Below are positions 42,531 through 50,226 of a stretch of 64,000 nt of DNA, in pieces. This DNA is from Acidobacteriales bacterium 59-55. Lineage in GTDB: Bacteria; Acidobacteriota; Terriglobia; Terriglobales; Acidobacteriaceae. The position numbers and the translations under genes are program-made. Below the pieces are notes generated by a model, which saw only the letters and a program-made list of their open reading frames with translations, was not told the origin of the DNA and did not search any database. The stretch is from contig MKSV01000009.1 in assembly GCA_001897435.1 (NCBI GenBank), positions 62,001 to 126,000 of the forward strand, read 5' to 3'. How positions within the stretch are numbered: position 1 is the stretch's first letter; each line of letters opens with the position of its first letter.

Positions 42531-42761
42531 GCGGTGTAAGACTCCAAGCATCAGGCTATCGCAGACGCCGGGTTCGGGCAATCCGGGCGGCTCCTGCATC
42601 AACCGCCGCAGATTCACCGAATCGCGATTCCGGCCAATCAATAGTCCACGATTATGCCGGATGCATTGTAAGTGGCTCGATTTATTTGCGATACGTGGTG
42701 TCAAATTTTTCTTCGGCAACTCCGCCTCCCCTATTGCCATCTGTCTTAGAAGAGGTGATCT

Positions 42762-42962
42762 ATGGCACACGGTCTGGATTCAACGAAGACGGGAGCACGC
42801 CCTTCCCATGAGGCGATCGAGGAGGAGACGTCGGCGACCGAGGCAGGCAAGACCGACGAGGAGAAGCTGGATCATATTGGAATGGAGAGCGCCAAGCGCG
42901 CCCAGAACCGGATTCACTCGAACGAAGAGACGACTCCCGGCAACTCCATCTTCTCGAAGTAA
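42762..42962 (+). CDS. Small acidic hydrophilic protein (hypothetical)
   Basis: 66 residues, rich in Glu, Thr, Ser and Asn, with no hydrophobic segment: EAIEEETSATEAGKTDEEKLDHIGMESAKRAQNRIHSNEE. It is probably intrinsically disordered, with a possible stress-type role (inference). AGAGGTGA upstream of the ATG and a strong terminator right after it argue for a real gene. Confidence 0.7.
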   Translation: MAHGLDSTKTGARPSHEAIEEETSATEAGKTDEEKLDHIGMESAKRAQNRIHSNEETTPGNSIFSK

Positions 42963-42986
42963 ACGCTCCATTCGTAAAAGCAGAGT

Positions 42987-43018
42987 AAAAAGCCCGCCGG
43001 GATTCGGCGGGCTTTTTT
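42987..43018 (+). terminator. Rho-independent terminator after the small acidic gene
   Basis: AAAAAGCCCGCCG / CGGCGGGCTTTTTT with a 5-base loop and a T6 tract. The A-rich left arm allows function on the opposite strand for fdhA as well. Confidence 0.92.
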
Positions 43019-43049
43019 GATGGGAAGGATCAATTGAACGGCGAACAAC

Positions 43050-44246
43050 TCACCCGGCTTTGCTGAGCAGTCCATGGGGGTCAAGCACGAATTTCTTGGC
43101 TACGCCGGAGTCGAACTCCTTGTATCCCGCCGCGGCGTCGCTGAGTGGAATAACCGTTGCATTGACGATCTTTGCGATCGGCAGCCGGTCGTGGAGGATC
43201 GCCTGCATCAGTTGGCGATTGTATTTGAGCACCGGCGTTTGCCCGGTATAGAAGCGATGGGATTTTGCCCATCCCAGGCCGAAGCGCATCTTGAGATTGC
43301 CCTGCTTGGCGGCCTCGTCCTTCGAGCCGGGATCTTCGGTGACGTAGAGGCCGGGGATGCCGATGCCGCCTGCGGCGCGGACGATGGACATGAGCGAATT
43401 GAGAACGGTCGCCGGGGCCTCCTCACCTTTTTTTCCCTGCGCCCTGGCCTCAAAGCCGACGGCGTCCACGGCGGCGTCTACCTCCGGCTTGCCGACGACA
43501 GCTTCGATCAGGTCGCCGAGGTTGTCGCTCTTGGTCAGGTCGATGGGAGTGAATCCTACCTTCTTCGCGTGCTTCAGGCGATCGGCGTTCATATCGCCGA
43601 TCATGACCAGGGCAGCGCCGAGGATCTGTGCCGAGGCTGCCGCCGCGAGCCCAACCGGTCCTGCTCCGGCGATGTAGACGATGGAGCCGACGCCGACGCC
43701 TGCCGAGACGGCTCCGTGGAAGCCGGTGGGGAGGATGTCGGAGAGCATGGTCAGATCCCTGATCTTCTCCATGGCCTGGTGCTTGTCGGGGAACTTGATA
43801 AGGTTGAAGTCAGCATAGGGCACCATGACGTACTCAGCCTGGCCGCCGACCCATCCGCCCATGTCGACGTAGCCGTAGGCTCCGCCCGCTCGGCCGGGAT
43901 TGACGTTGAGGCAGACGCCGGTCTGCTGCTCGCGGCAGGTACGGCAGCGGCCGCAGGCGACGTTGAAGGGTACGGTGACCAGGTCGCCGACTTTGAGGTA
44001 CTCCACGTCGGACCCGGCTTCGATGATCTCGCCGGTGATCTCATGCCCCAGTACCATGCCGGTAGGAGCGGTGGTGCGGCCACGGACCATGTGCTGGTCG
44101 GAGCCGCAGATGTTGGTGGCCACGATCTTCAGAATCACGCCATGATTGATCTTTTTGCCGGCTGGATTCTGCATCTTGGGGAAGTCGATGGACTGGACTT
44201 CCACCTTGTTTTGACCTAAAAAGACGACTCCGTGGTTTTGTGCCAT
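43050..44246 (-). CDS. fdhA: Glutathione-independent formaldehyde dehydrogenase
   Basis: 398 residues from ATG 44246 (GAGGG 8 bases upstream), the same length as the Pseudomonas putida enzyme. A zinc MDR dehydrogenase with a catalytic zinc site at NICGSDQH (Cys47) and VLGHEITGE, and four-cysteine structural zinc at CGRCRTCREQQTGVC. The NAD loop is AGAGPVGLAAAASAQ. It oxidises formaldehyde to formate without added glutathione; the dismutase-type chemistry of the P. putida enzyme is known. It lies downstream of a HbpS/GlcG-like gene on the same strand. Confidence 0.93.
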   Translation of the reverse strand: MAQNHGVVFLGQNKVEVQSIDFPKMQNPAGKKINHGVILKIVATNICGSDQHMVRGRTTAPTGMVLGHEITGEIIEAGSDVEYLKVGDLVTVPFNVACGRCRTCREQQTGVCLNVNPGRAGGAYGYVDMGGWVGGQAEYVMVPYADFNLIKFPDKHQAMEKIRDLTMLSDILPTGFHGAVSAGVGVGSIVYIAGAGPVGLAAAASAQILGAALVMIGDMNADRLKHAKKVGFTPIDLTKSDNLGDLIEAVVGKPEVDAAVDAVGFEARAQGKKGEEAPATVLNSLMSIVRAAGGIGIPGLYVTEDPGSKDEAAKQGNLKMRFGLGWAKSHRFYTGQTPVLKYNRQLMQAILHDRLPIAKIVNATVIPLSDAAAGYKEFDSGVAKKFVLDPHGLLSKAG

Positions 44247-44346
44247 GCCGATGCCCTCAGCATGGTAAGACTCCTTTTCCCGGCGGCACGTTGCAGCAGA
44301 AAGGGAGCGCATGTGCGCTCCCTCGGGTGAATCTCCCTGGGATTGA

Positions 44347-44742
44347 TTAGAAGGCGGCTGCGCCGGCTTCGGCCACAGCGTGATCCTGCACGCCGGAACC
44401 GCCGCTAACTCCAATGGCTCCAACCACCTTGCCGTCCTTCTTGATGGGGATGCCTCCGGCGAAGATCATCACCTTGCCGTTGTTGGAGGCATGGATGCCG
44501 AAGAACTGGTCGCCCGACTGGGAGTTGGCGCCGAGGTCCTTGGTGGTGATGTCGAAGGCGCGCGAGGTCCAGGCCTTCTTCTGAGCGATGTCGATGGAGC
44601 CGAGCCAGGCGTTGGCCATGCGCTCAAAGGCGATGAGGTTGCCGCCTTCGTCGACGACGGCTACGTTCATGGGCTGCTTGAGCTCTTCGGCCTTCTTTTC
44701 GGCTGCGGCAATGATGCGGCGGGCGTCTGCGAGTTGGATCAT
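44347..44742 (-). CDS. HbpS/GlcG family heme-binding-like protein
   Basis: 131 residues; TTTAGGAG lies about 7 bases before the ATG. Full-length family match: LADARRIIAAAEKKAEELKQPMNVAVVDEGGNLIAFERMANAWLGSIDIAQKKAWTSRAF, then IFAGGIPIKKDGKVVGAIGVSGGSGVQDHAVAEAG. Members are redox sensors or of unknown function, often encoded beside dehydrogenases. Here it precedes fdhA by 100 bases on the same strand, suggesting a shared redox or C1 stress function. Confidence 0.9.
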   Translation of the reverse strand: MIQLADARRIIAAAEKKAEELKQPMNVAVVDEGGNLIAFERMANAWLGSIDIAQKKAWTSRAFDITTKDLGANSQSGDQFFGIHASNNGKVMIFAGGIPIKKDGKVVGAIGVSGGSGVQDHAVAEAGAAAF

Positions 44743-44820
44743 GGAGTACTCCTAAAAAGAATGTGAGATATAGGGATTGGATGCCATTTGAAGCGGGGGT
44801 GACTGAACTCGTCGCTGGTT

Positions 44821-44925
44821 TTAGATGCGAGGAATACTTCGCATACGTTTAGCGCGACGCGTCTGATATGTCAGGCGTCCAATGGTGCAGGCTGCTACGA
44901 ACAGGGCGAGAAACAACATCGACAT
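44821..44925 (-). CDS. Tiny single-pass membrane ORF (34 residues)
   Basis: ATG 44925 is followed by MSMLFLALFVAACTIGRLTY, one membrane helix, and a strongly basic tail QTRRAKRMRSIPRI. AAAGG lies about 9 bases upstream. It is too small for homology calls. It resembles small assembly or regulatory membrane peptides. It lies in a 447-base gap (44743-45189) that has no larger gene. Confidence 0.4.
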   Translation of the reverse strand: MSMLFLALFVAACTIGRLTYQTRRAKRMRSIPRI

Positions 44926-44995
44926 GAGCGAAGACCTTTCTGAGCCGAGCAAGGAGATTCGATCTGCCCAATCGGTTGGCTTCTATAGATACTTC

Positions 44996-45136
44996 TTATT
45001 TGCCGTTCGGCGGATGGTGTCTCAACCTCATCTCCCTCTGCCGGTGATTGGTGCGAATGTTGTAGACGAACATATACGTGATGAAGCTGGCGAATACGAT
45101 CGAGAGCATGAGATAGACAACGTGAATGCCTGACAT
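44996..45136 (-). CDS. Tiny single-pass membrane ORF (46 residues)
   Basis: ATG 45136 gives SGIHVVYLMLSIVFASFITY and MFVYNIR, one membrane helix, followed by a basic cytoplasmic tail (TNHRQREMRLRHHPPNGK). The layout recalls CcmD- or CcoQ-like small subunits, but no motif proves this. No SD is apparent. It lies 70 bases upstream of the 34-residue ORF on the same strand, so the two could be co-transcribed. Confidence 0.4.
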   Translation of the reverse strand: MSGIHVVYLMLSIVFASFITYMFVYNIRTNHRQREMRLRHHPPNGK

Positions 45137-45189
45137 ATCCGGTTAGATGGCGGCAACGGGATTTAAGGAGATTCGACATTTTGAGCAAA

Positions 45190-45813
45190 TTATGGAATGG
45201 CGACTGTTTTGGCGAGGGCTTCGAGCAGAGCGCGGAAGGCTCGACCGCGATGGCTGAAGGCGAGTTTGGCGGTGATGTCCAGCTCGGCCATCGTCTTACC
45301 GTACTCGAGTAGATAAAAGAGGGGATCGTAGCCGAAGCCGTTGGCGCCTCGGGGAACTGTCAAGATTTGGCCCTCGACGGCGCCTTCGCCGGTCGCAAGG
45401 ATGCCGCCGTCGCGGGCTGCCGCGATGACGCAACGATAGCGGGCCTGGCGAGATTCCAGGCTGGTGTGGCTAAGCGACTGGAGGAGATAAAGATTGTTAC
45501 GCTCGTCCGGGGTGGAGGAAGCCGTGCCGGCGAAGCCGTGGTCGCTCGCGTAGCGGGCGGAGTGGACGCCGGGTGCGCCGTCAAGCGCGTCGACCTCGAG
45601 ACCGGAGTCATCGGCGAGGACGATGGCACCGGGAGCGAGGCGGGAGTAATAGATTGCCTTGAGTTGCGCGTTTCCCTCAAAGGTGGGCTGGTCTTCGAGA
45701 GGAGGGGCGATATCGTTGAGGCCGGGAAGCGGAAGGATTGAGGTCTCCGGTGTGGCGACGGCGGCGAAGTCGCGCAGCTTGCCGGGATTTGAAGTGGCAA
45801 TGTAAAGGGTCAT
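45190..45813 (-). CDS. rdgB: XTP/dITP diphosphatase (RdgB/HAM1)
   Basis: 207 residues. Family motifs: YIATSNPGKLRDFAAV (substrate Ser-Asn-Lys), FEGNAQLKA (catalytic Glu), VLADDSGLEVDALDGAPGVHSARYA, and C-terminal FGYDPLFY and FSHRGRAFRAL. It removes deaminated purine triphosphates (ITP, XTP) from the nucleotide pool, complementing MazG earlier in the window. It stands 18 bases downstream of the Met/His-rich outer-membrane gene on the same strand. Confidence 0.95.
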   Translation of the reverse strand: MTLYIATSNPGKLRDFAAVATPETSILPLPGLNDIAPPLEDQPTFEGNAQLKAIYYSRLAPGAIVLADDSGLEVDALDGAPGVHSARYASDHGFAGTASSTPDERNNLYLLQSLSHTSLESRQARYRCVIAAARDGGILATGEGAVEGQILTVPRGANGFGYDPLFYLLEYGKTMAELDITAKLAFSHRGRAFRALLEALAKTVAIP

Positions 45814-45831
45814 ATTTGGTCTGCATCAATA

Positions 45832-47229
45832 TTAATGGAGGCGAAAACGGAGAAAGACCGCGACGCCGGAGGGATGGTGGCCGTAGGTCGGGAGGAGGGA
45901 CGGCGGCGCGGTGTAGGAGGTGAACTGCACTCCGGGCGCGGCGAGCAGGTGCGGGGCGATCTGGAAGTCGCGGCTGTAGCCGAGGGTGTAGGCCTGGACG
46001 TGGCCGATCGGCGATTCCTCGAAATCAGGGGGGAGAGATGTTCCGGGCGGGATGAGGAGTTCGGTGGAGCGTCCGGCGTTCTCGATGCGGGTCCAGAGAT
46101 AGTTGCGGCTGGCGAACTGGAGCAGAGATTCGGCGAGGTAGCTGTTCTGCGGAGTGGCGGTGTGCGTGCTGTCGTGGGCTAGGGGGCGGGTGCGCCCCCA
46201 GAGAAGCGTGCTCGACCAGTTGCCGGAGCGGGTGCCGTCGGGCCGGACGCTGCCGAAGGGCCGGTTGTACATGATGGAGGCGGTCTGGCGCTGCAGGTCT
46301 TCGCCGGCGTAGAGAGCTTCGGGGCTGACGATGTGGGCGATGGAGTACTGGCTGCTCCAGTTGGCGGAGGGGGAGAAGGTGAGGCGCGAGGAGTAGCTGT
46401 CGATGGCGTGGCCGTTGGCGGAGGGCTGGAACTGCCAGCGCTGCTCCGTGGGTTCGCCGCCGTGGAAGCCGGACTGTTCGAAGCGAAGGCCGCGCCAGGT
46501 AATGCCCGCGGTGAGGACGTTGTAGGCGATGTGGGTGGAGTCTTCCTGATGGTGGCCGAGAGCGGCGAGGGGATCTTCGGACGCCGACAGGCGGTGGGGA
46601 TAGGCGACCGGTCCGATGGCGGGATCGCCGATGGGCGCGGCGTAGAAGCTGAGCAGGGCGCGTTTGCCGAGGCGGATGTCGTAGAGCGCGGCGACCTCCA
46701 TGAAGAAGTTGTGGGGGTGCTGGCCGTCGATGATGGGTCTACCGAAGGCGGTTTCGCCCTGCTGAAAGAGCAGCGGATATTCGCGGCCGGTGACGGTGGC
46801 GGGTTCGAGCGAGAACATGGCTCGCAGGGTAAGCTGGCCGGGGCCAAGTGGTCGCTGGGCCATCGGCATGATCCAGTTGGTGGAGAAGAGCTTGTCGCCT
46901 CCGCGCTGCCCTGGAGCGGTGTGCTGCTGGGTCTCGGTGACGAAGGCGGTGCCGTGAAGCATCAGCATCCACGATCCGCGATGCGACATGAGCATGGGCG
47001 TCGGCGTCGATGCGGGCTCGATGCTGGTGCCGGAAGAGGCATGATGGAGTTCGGCTTCGATCAGAGTCGTGGGCTGGGGCATGGCGCCCATCTGCATGGA
47101 TGGCGATTCATGCTGATGAGCGGGGGGATGCTCTTTCATCTTCATACCGGGCATGTCGTGTTGCTGGCCATGGAGGAAGATGGGGAAGAGCGTGAATGCG
47201 GAAAGCACGGCAATGACGGTGCGGGGCAT
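45832..47229 (-). CDS. Putative outer-membrane beta-barrel protein with Met/His-rich N-terminus
   Basis: 465 residues from ATG 47229 (AGGAG about 11 bases upstream). A signal peptide (IAVLSAFTLFPIFLHGQ) is followed by a metal-ligand-rich segment of about 35 residues, QHDMPGMKMKEHPPAHQHE, resembling copper-binding proteins. The rest shows alternating aromatic/polar beta-strands (SWMLMLHGTAFVTE, RALLSFYAAPIGDPAIGP, NYLWTRIENAGR) and ends in FLRFRLH with a terminal aromatic/beta motif. It could be a copper-related porin or exporter. Its upstream partner is a small Cys/His protein, 81 bases away. Confidence 0.65.
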   Translation of the reverse strand: MPRTVIAVLSAFTLFPIFLHGQQHDMPGMKMKEHPPAHQHESPSMQMGAMPQPTTLIEAELHHASSGTSIEPASTPTPMLMSHRGSWMLMLHGTAFVTETQQHTAPGQRGGDKLFSTNWIMPMAQRPLGPGQLTLRAMFSLEPATVTGREYPLLFQQGETAFGRPIIDGQHPHNFFMEVAALYDIRLGKRALLSFYAAPIGDPAIGPVAYPHRLSASEDPLAALGHHQEDSTHIAYNVLTAGITWRGLRFEQSGFHGGEPTEQRWQFQPSANGHAIDSYSSRLTFSPSANWSSQYSIAHIVSPEALYAGEDLQRQTASIMYNRPFGSVRPDGTRSGNWSSTLLWGRTRPLAHDSTHTATPQNSYLAESLLQFASRNYLWTRIENAGRSTELLIPPGTSLPPDFEESPIGHVQAYTLGYSRDFQIAPHLLAAPGVQFTSYTAPPSLLPTYGHHPSGVAVFLRFRLH

Positions 47230-47310
47230 GACGATTGTTTCTCCTGTTGGGGCGTGGTCGGCTGGCAGCACGGGAATCGTGCTGCGTGGCGGCAAGGCTC
47301 AGGAGTGAAA

Positions 47311-47640
47311 TCAGATGCGAAGTTTGAGGAGAGGCGGCAGCGGGGGCGGCGAGCTTTCGAAAGGAGGCGGCGGCAGGACGGCGCGAGCTTCCAGAATGAC
47401 GGGGAACGAGTGGATAGTCTGGACTTGAACTGGCTGCTCGACTGCGAAGACAGTTGCCGATGCGGACGGCTGGTGATGGACGGCGCAGCAGGCGGGCACA
47501 GGCTGGTTCGCAGGGGCGTGAGTGGGGCAGTCGGTGGAAGGAGCCTTCGCGTGACTGCCCATCGCCATGCAGGACGAGGAACCGAGGAGCATCGTCACAA
47601 GGCAGAGAATCGCGGCGAGGCTGTAAATGGCTTGCTTCAT
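47311..47640 (-). CDS. Small exported Cys/His-rich protein
   Basis: 109 residues. A signal peptide or lipoprotein-like leader (IYSLAAILCLVTMLLGSSSCMAMG) precedes DCPTHAPANQPVPACCAVHHQP, a likely metal-binding segment, and then a Pro-rich C-terminus. It resembles small periplasmic proteins encoded with copper-resistance genes. It lies directly upstream of the Met/His-rich outer-membrane gene on the same strand, so both probably act in copper handling at the envelope (inference). Confidence 0.6.
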   Translation of the reverse strand: MKQAIYSLAAILCLVTMLLGSSSCMAMGSHAKAPSTDCPTHAPANQPVPACCAVHHQPSASATVFAVEQPVQVQTIHSFPVILEARAVLPPPPFESSPPPLPPLLKLRI

Positions 47641-47718
47641 TCAATACCGGCCCTGATTGCAGTATAAATCGTGCAGAGCGGCATTGGCGGCTGAGACGCG
47701 GAGCGACGGGAGGGCAGG

Positions 47719-48150
47719 ATGGCGACGATCAAGGCGCATACGGAGTATTTGAATCTTCACACAGATAGACGTTACGAGATGGTCCACATTACACCGCGGA
47801 TTGAAGAAATTGTGCGGCGCAGCGGCATCGTGGATGGCCTTTGTTTTGTATCTCCGATGCATATTACGGCGGCCATTTATGTGAACGACAACGAAGATGG
47901 GCTGATCGAGGACATCGGCGCGTGGCTGGAGAAGCTGGCGCCGACGTGGCCGGGATACAAGCATCATCGAACCGGAGAGGACAATGCGGACGCGCATCTG
48001 AAGGCGCTGCTGCTGCACCATGAGACGACCTTGCCGGTCACGAAGGGGCGGCTGGACCTGGGGACGTGGCAGCGGATCTTCTATGCGGAGTTTGACGGTC
48101 AGCGGAAGAAGCGGGTCATCGTGAAGCTGCTGGGCGTCGCAAAAGAATGA
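47719..48150 (+). CDS. yjbQ: YjbQ family protein (UPF0047)
   Basis: 143 residues; GGAGGG is just upstream of the ATG. The family blocks are intact: LFV-type strand region (GLCFVSPMHITAAIYVNDNEDGL), ADAHLKALLLHHETTLPVTKGRLDLGTWQRIFYAEFDGQRKKRVIVKLLG. The HITAAIYVNDNE and HLK residues form the active pocket. E. coli YjbQ has weak thiamine phosphate synthase activity, but the native role is unsettled. Its last 35 bases overlap the convergent end of motB. Confidence 0.92.
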   Translation: MATIKAHTEYLNLHTDRRYEMVHITPRIEEIVRRSGIVDGLCFVSPMHITAAIYVNDNEDGLIEDIGAWLEKLAPTWPGYKHHRTGEDNADAHLKALLLHHETTLPVTKGRLDLGTWQRIFYAEFDGQRKKRVIVKLLGVAKE

Positions 48151-48871
48151 TGTCGACGCGGCGGTTCTGCGCGCGGCCCTCTTCGGTGTCGTTGCTGGCC
48201 ACGGGATGGTACTGGGCGTAGCCGGCGGCGGAGAGATTGGCGGGGTCGATGGGGCCGCGATCGAGCAGCAGGCGCGCGATGGCCGTGGCGCGGGCGGTGG
48301 ACAGCTCCCAGTTGGTGGCGAACTGCGCGGTGTGGATGGGGACGTTGTCGGTGTGGCCTTCGATGCGCAGCGGACCGCGGGGCAGCATCACGGCGAGGCT
48401 CGAAAGCATGGGGATGGAGGCGGCGCGGACCTCGGCCGAGCCGGAGGCAAAGAATCCAGCCTCGTGCAGCGAGATCACGAGGCCTTCGGTGGTGATGCGC
48501 ATGGTGACGCTGCCGGCGGGGATGCGACCGGCGGCGATCTGCTCGGCGAGGAGCCTGCGCAGATGGGCTTCGGTCTCTTCCGCGGTTTCAACTCTTACGG
48601 AGGTGAGGGGAAGCGGCAGCGCGGCAGGGGTCACGGTGGTTGGAGCGCCAGGGTGGTCGGTGAGCGGCGGTGTTCTTGAGTGAGTCTCAAAGACGCCCAT
48701 GGGAGTAAAGGCTGTCTGCATGGCGGCTGACATATCGAGCTGCTTCTTCTTGTTGGTCTGGCTGGAGGCGAAGAGTACAACAAAGAACGCGAAGAGCAGA
48801 GTGATGAAGTCGGCATAAGAGACCAGCCAACGCTCATGGCTGACATGCTCGTGCTTTTTCTTGCGGCTCAT
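48116..48871 (-). CDS. motB: Flagellar motor stator protein MotB
   Basis: 251 residues. A basic N-terminus is followed by one helix, WLVSYADFITLLFAFFVVLFASS, in which D21 is the proton-carrying aspartate. The C-terminal OmpA-like domain (GHTDNVPIH, ELSTARATAIARLL, AAGYAQYHPVASN, RRVDIIL) anchors the stator to peptidoglycan. It forms the proton-driven stator with MotA. Its ATG overlaps the motA stop (ATGA), so translation is coupled. It overlaps yjbQ tail to tail. Confidence 0.95.
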   Translation of the reverse strand: MSRKKKHEHVSHERWLVSYADFITLLFAFFVVLFASSQTNKKKQLDMSAAMQTAFTPMGVFETHSRTPPLTDHPGAPTTVTPAALPLPLTSVRVETAEETEAHLRRLLAEQIAAGRIPAGSVTMRITTEGLVISLHEAGFFASGSAEVRAASIPMLSSLAVMLPRGPLRIEGHTDNVPIHTAQFATNWELSTARATAIARLLLDRGPIDPANLSAAGYAQYHPVASNDTEEGRAQNRRVDIILLRRPAASR

Positions 48872-49647
48872 ACAGCGACGGCCTCGGTGGGTTTGTCCGG
48901 CTTGCTGTCGAAGAGAAAGGTGTTGAGCTTGGTCTCGATCATGCGGGGATTCATGCCTTCAAGGATGGAGATGACCCCTTCGAGCATCATCTCCTTGATC
49001 ATCTGTTCATCGCGCTGGCGAATCTTCAGCTTGCCCGCCGCGGGGAGGAAGACGAGGTTTGCCAGCGCCACACCGTAGATGGTGGCGACGAAGGCGACGG
49101 CGATGCCGCGGCCAACCTCGTCAATGTTGCTTAGGTGCTGCATCACCTGGATGAGGCCGATGATGGCCCCGATGATGCCGACGGTGGGCGAATATCCACC
49201 GGCAGCCTCAAGCACCTGGGGAAGTTTCTCTTCCATCTCGGTCTTGTTGTCGATCTCCATCTGCATGATCTTGCGGACTTCGCTGGGCTCGGTCCCGTCG
49301 ATGGCGAGCATCAGGGCCTGCTTCAGAAAGGCGTCTTCGACGGTGGGGAGGTCCTGGTCGAGCGAGACGATGCCGCTTCTCCGCGCTTTATTGGCGAACC
49401 TGACGATCTGGGCGACGACGGCGTGACCGTCCGATCCGTCGGAGATGAAGATACGCATGGCGTACTTCATGGCGGAGACGAAGACATTCAGGGGAAATTG
49501 CAGCAGGACTGCGCCAACAGTACCGCCCACGACGATCATGGCCGCGGTGGGCTGGGTAATCTGGGAGATGCTTCCTCCTTCCATCATCATGCCGGCCATG
49601 ATGCCGATGATGGCGAGTGCAATGCCGCCGATGCTGGCGATATCCAT
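48868..49647 (-). CDS. motA: Flagellar motor stator protein MotA
   Basis: 259 residues from ATG 49647, chosen because AGAGGAA lies 6 bases upstream. Four membrane helices: MDIASIGGIALAIIGIMAGMM, MIVVGGTVGAVLLQFPLNVF, then GYSPTVGIIGAIIGLIQVM and GIAVAFVATIYGVALANLVFLPAAGKL. The cytoplasmic loop carries the charged residues that contact FliG. It pairs with MotB as a proton channel. It lies 28 bases downstream of flbD and is coupled to motB. Confidence 0.95.
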   Translation of the reverse strand: MDIASIGGIALAIIGIMAGMMMEGGSISQITQPTAAMIVVGGTVGAVLLQFPLNVFVSAMKYAMRIFISDGSDGHAVVAQIVRFANKARRSGIVSLDQDLPTVEDAFLKQALMLAIDGTEPSEVRKIMQMEIDNKTEMEEKLPQVLEAAGGYSPTVGIIGAIIGLIQVMQHLSNIDEVGRGIAVAFVATIYGVALANLVFLPAAGKLKIRQRDEQMIKEMMLEGVISILEGMNPRMIETKLNTFLFDSKPDKPTEAVAV

Positions 49648-49675
49648 AAAAGTTCCTCTTCCGGCAGGGAGCCGC

Positions 49676-49954
49676 TTAGGCTTCCGACGCTTTGTGCTCG
49701 ATGTCGCTGGCGATTGCGTGCGCGCTGTGAGCGGCCTTTGCACTGAGCGCGGTTGCGGCCTCGGGCCATGCGGCTGCGAGCGTGCGGGCACGATATTCGA
49801 GGGTACGGCGAGAGACTTCGCTGGACGGCTCGAGCACGATCAGCTTTTCTCCGGTAATCAAAGTGAGCACGGTGTCGGGCGCGGACTCGGCGTATTTGAT
49901 CAGGTCGCAGTTGACTGCGAGATGGCTGCCGTTCAAGCGGGTGAGTTCGATCAT
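49676..49954 (-). CDS. flbD: FlbD family flagellar protein
   Basis: 92 residues from ATG 49954 (GAGGA 9 bases upstream). The N-terminal 50 residues match the FlbD/DUF family: MIELTRLNGSHLAVNCDLIKYAESAPDTVLTLITGEKLIVLE. The C-terminus is a variable Ala-rich helix. These small proteins are found within flagellar operons upstream of motA, as here. The mechanism is unclear and this is unrelated to the Caulobacter NtrC-type FlbD regulator. Confidence 0.88.
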   Translation of the reverse strand: MIELTRLNGSHLAVNCDLIKYAESAPDTVLTLITGEKLIVLEPSSEVSRRTLEYRARTLAAAWPEAATALSAKAAHSAHAIASDIEHKASEA

Positions 49955-50064
49955 GCGATAGATTCCTCGTGGCTTCTGTCTGCTGTCCTCTTTCATCGGC
50001 GGAGATGGCGTTGCCAATAGGAGTGTGGGAGTACGCCGCCGGGCAGAAGTAAGTGGGGAAGGGC

Positions 50065-50091
50065 TAAAGTGCGCGTAAGTCAGGCCGATGA
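50065..50091 (+). promoter_or_regulatory. FliA (sigma-28) promoter for flagellin
   Basis: TAAA at 50065-50068, a 15-base spacer, and GCCGATGA at 50084-50091, matching the TAAA-N15-GCCGATAA consensus at all but one -10 position. Transcription would begin near 50098 and give a leader of about 130 bases before fliC. Confidence 0.85.
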
Positions 50092-50226
50092 GAGGTGAGA
50101 ACGCGGATCCTGCCGCGAGGGGAACGGAGTCTCAGGCCTGCTGTCATCGCAGATCGGGGATGCTGGACCGGAAACCTGGACAGGCGTCGCGGCAACTCAA
50201 ATCGAGCAGCACAGGAGCGTTTCCAC

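Noticed and set aside
44882..45188. 83- and 97-residue ORFs in the HbpS-rdgB gap
   Set aside because: Their composition is random, without SD; the shorter membrane-type ORFs on the minus strand fit better.
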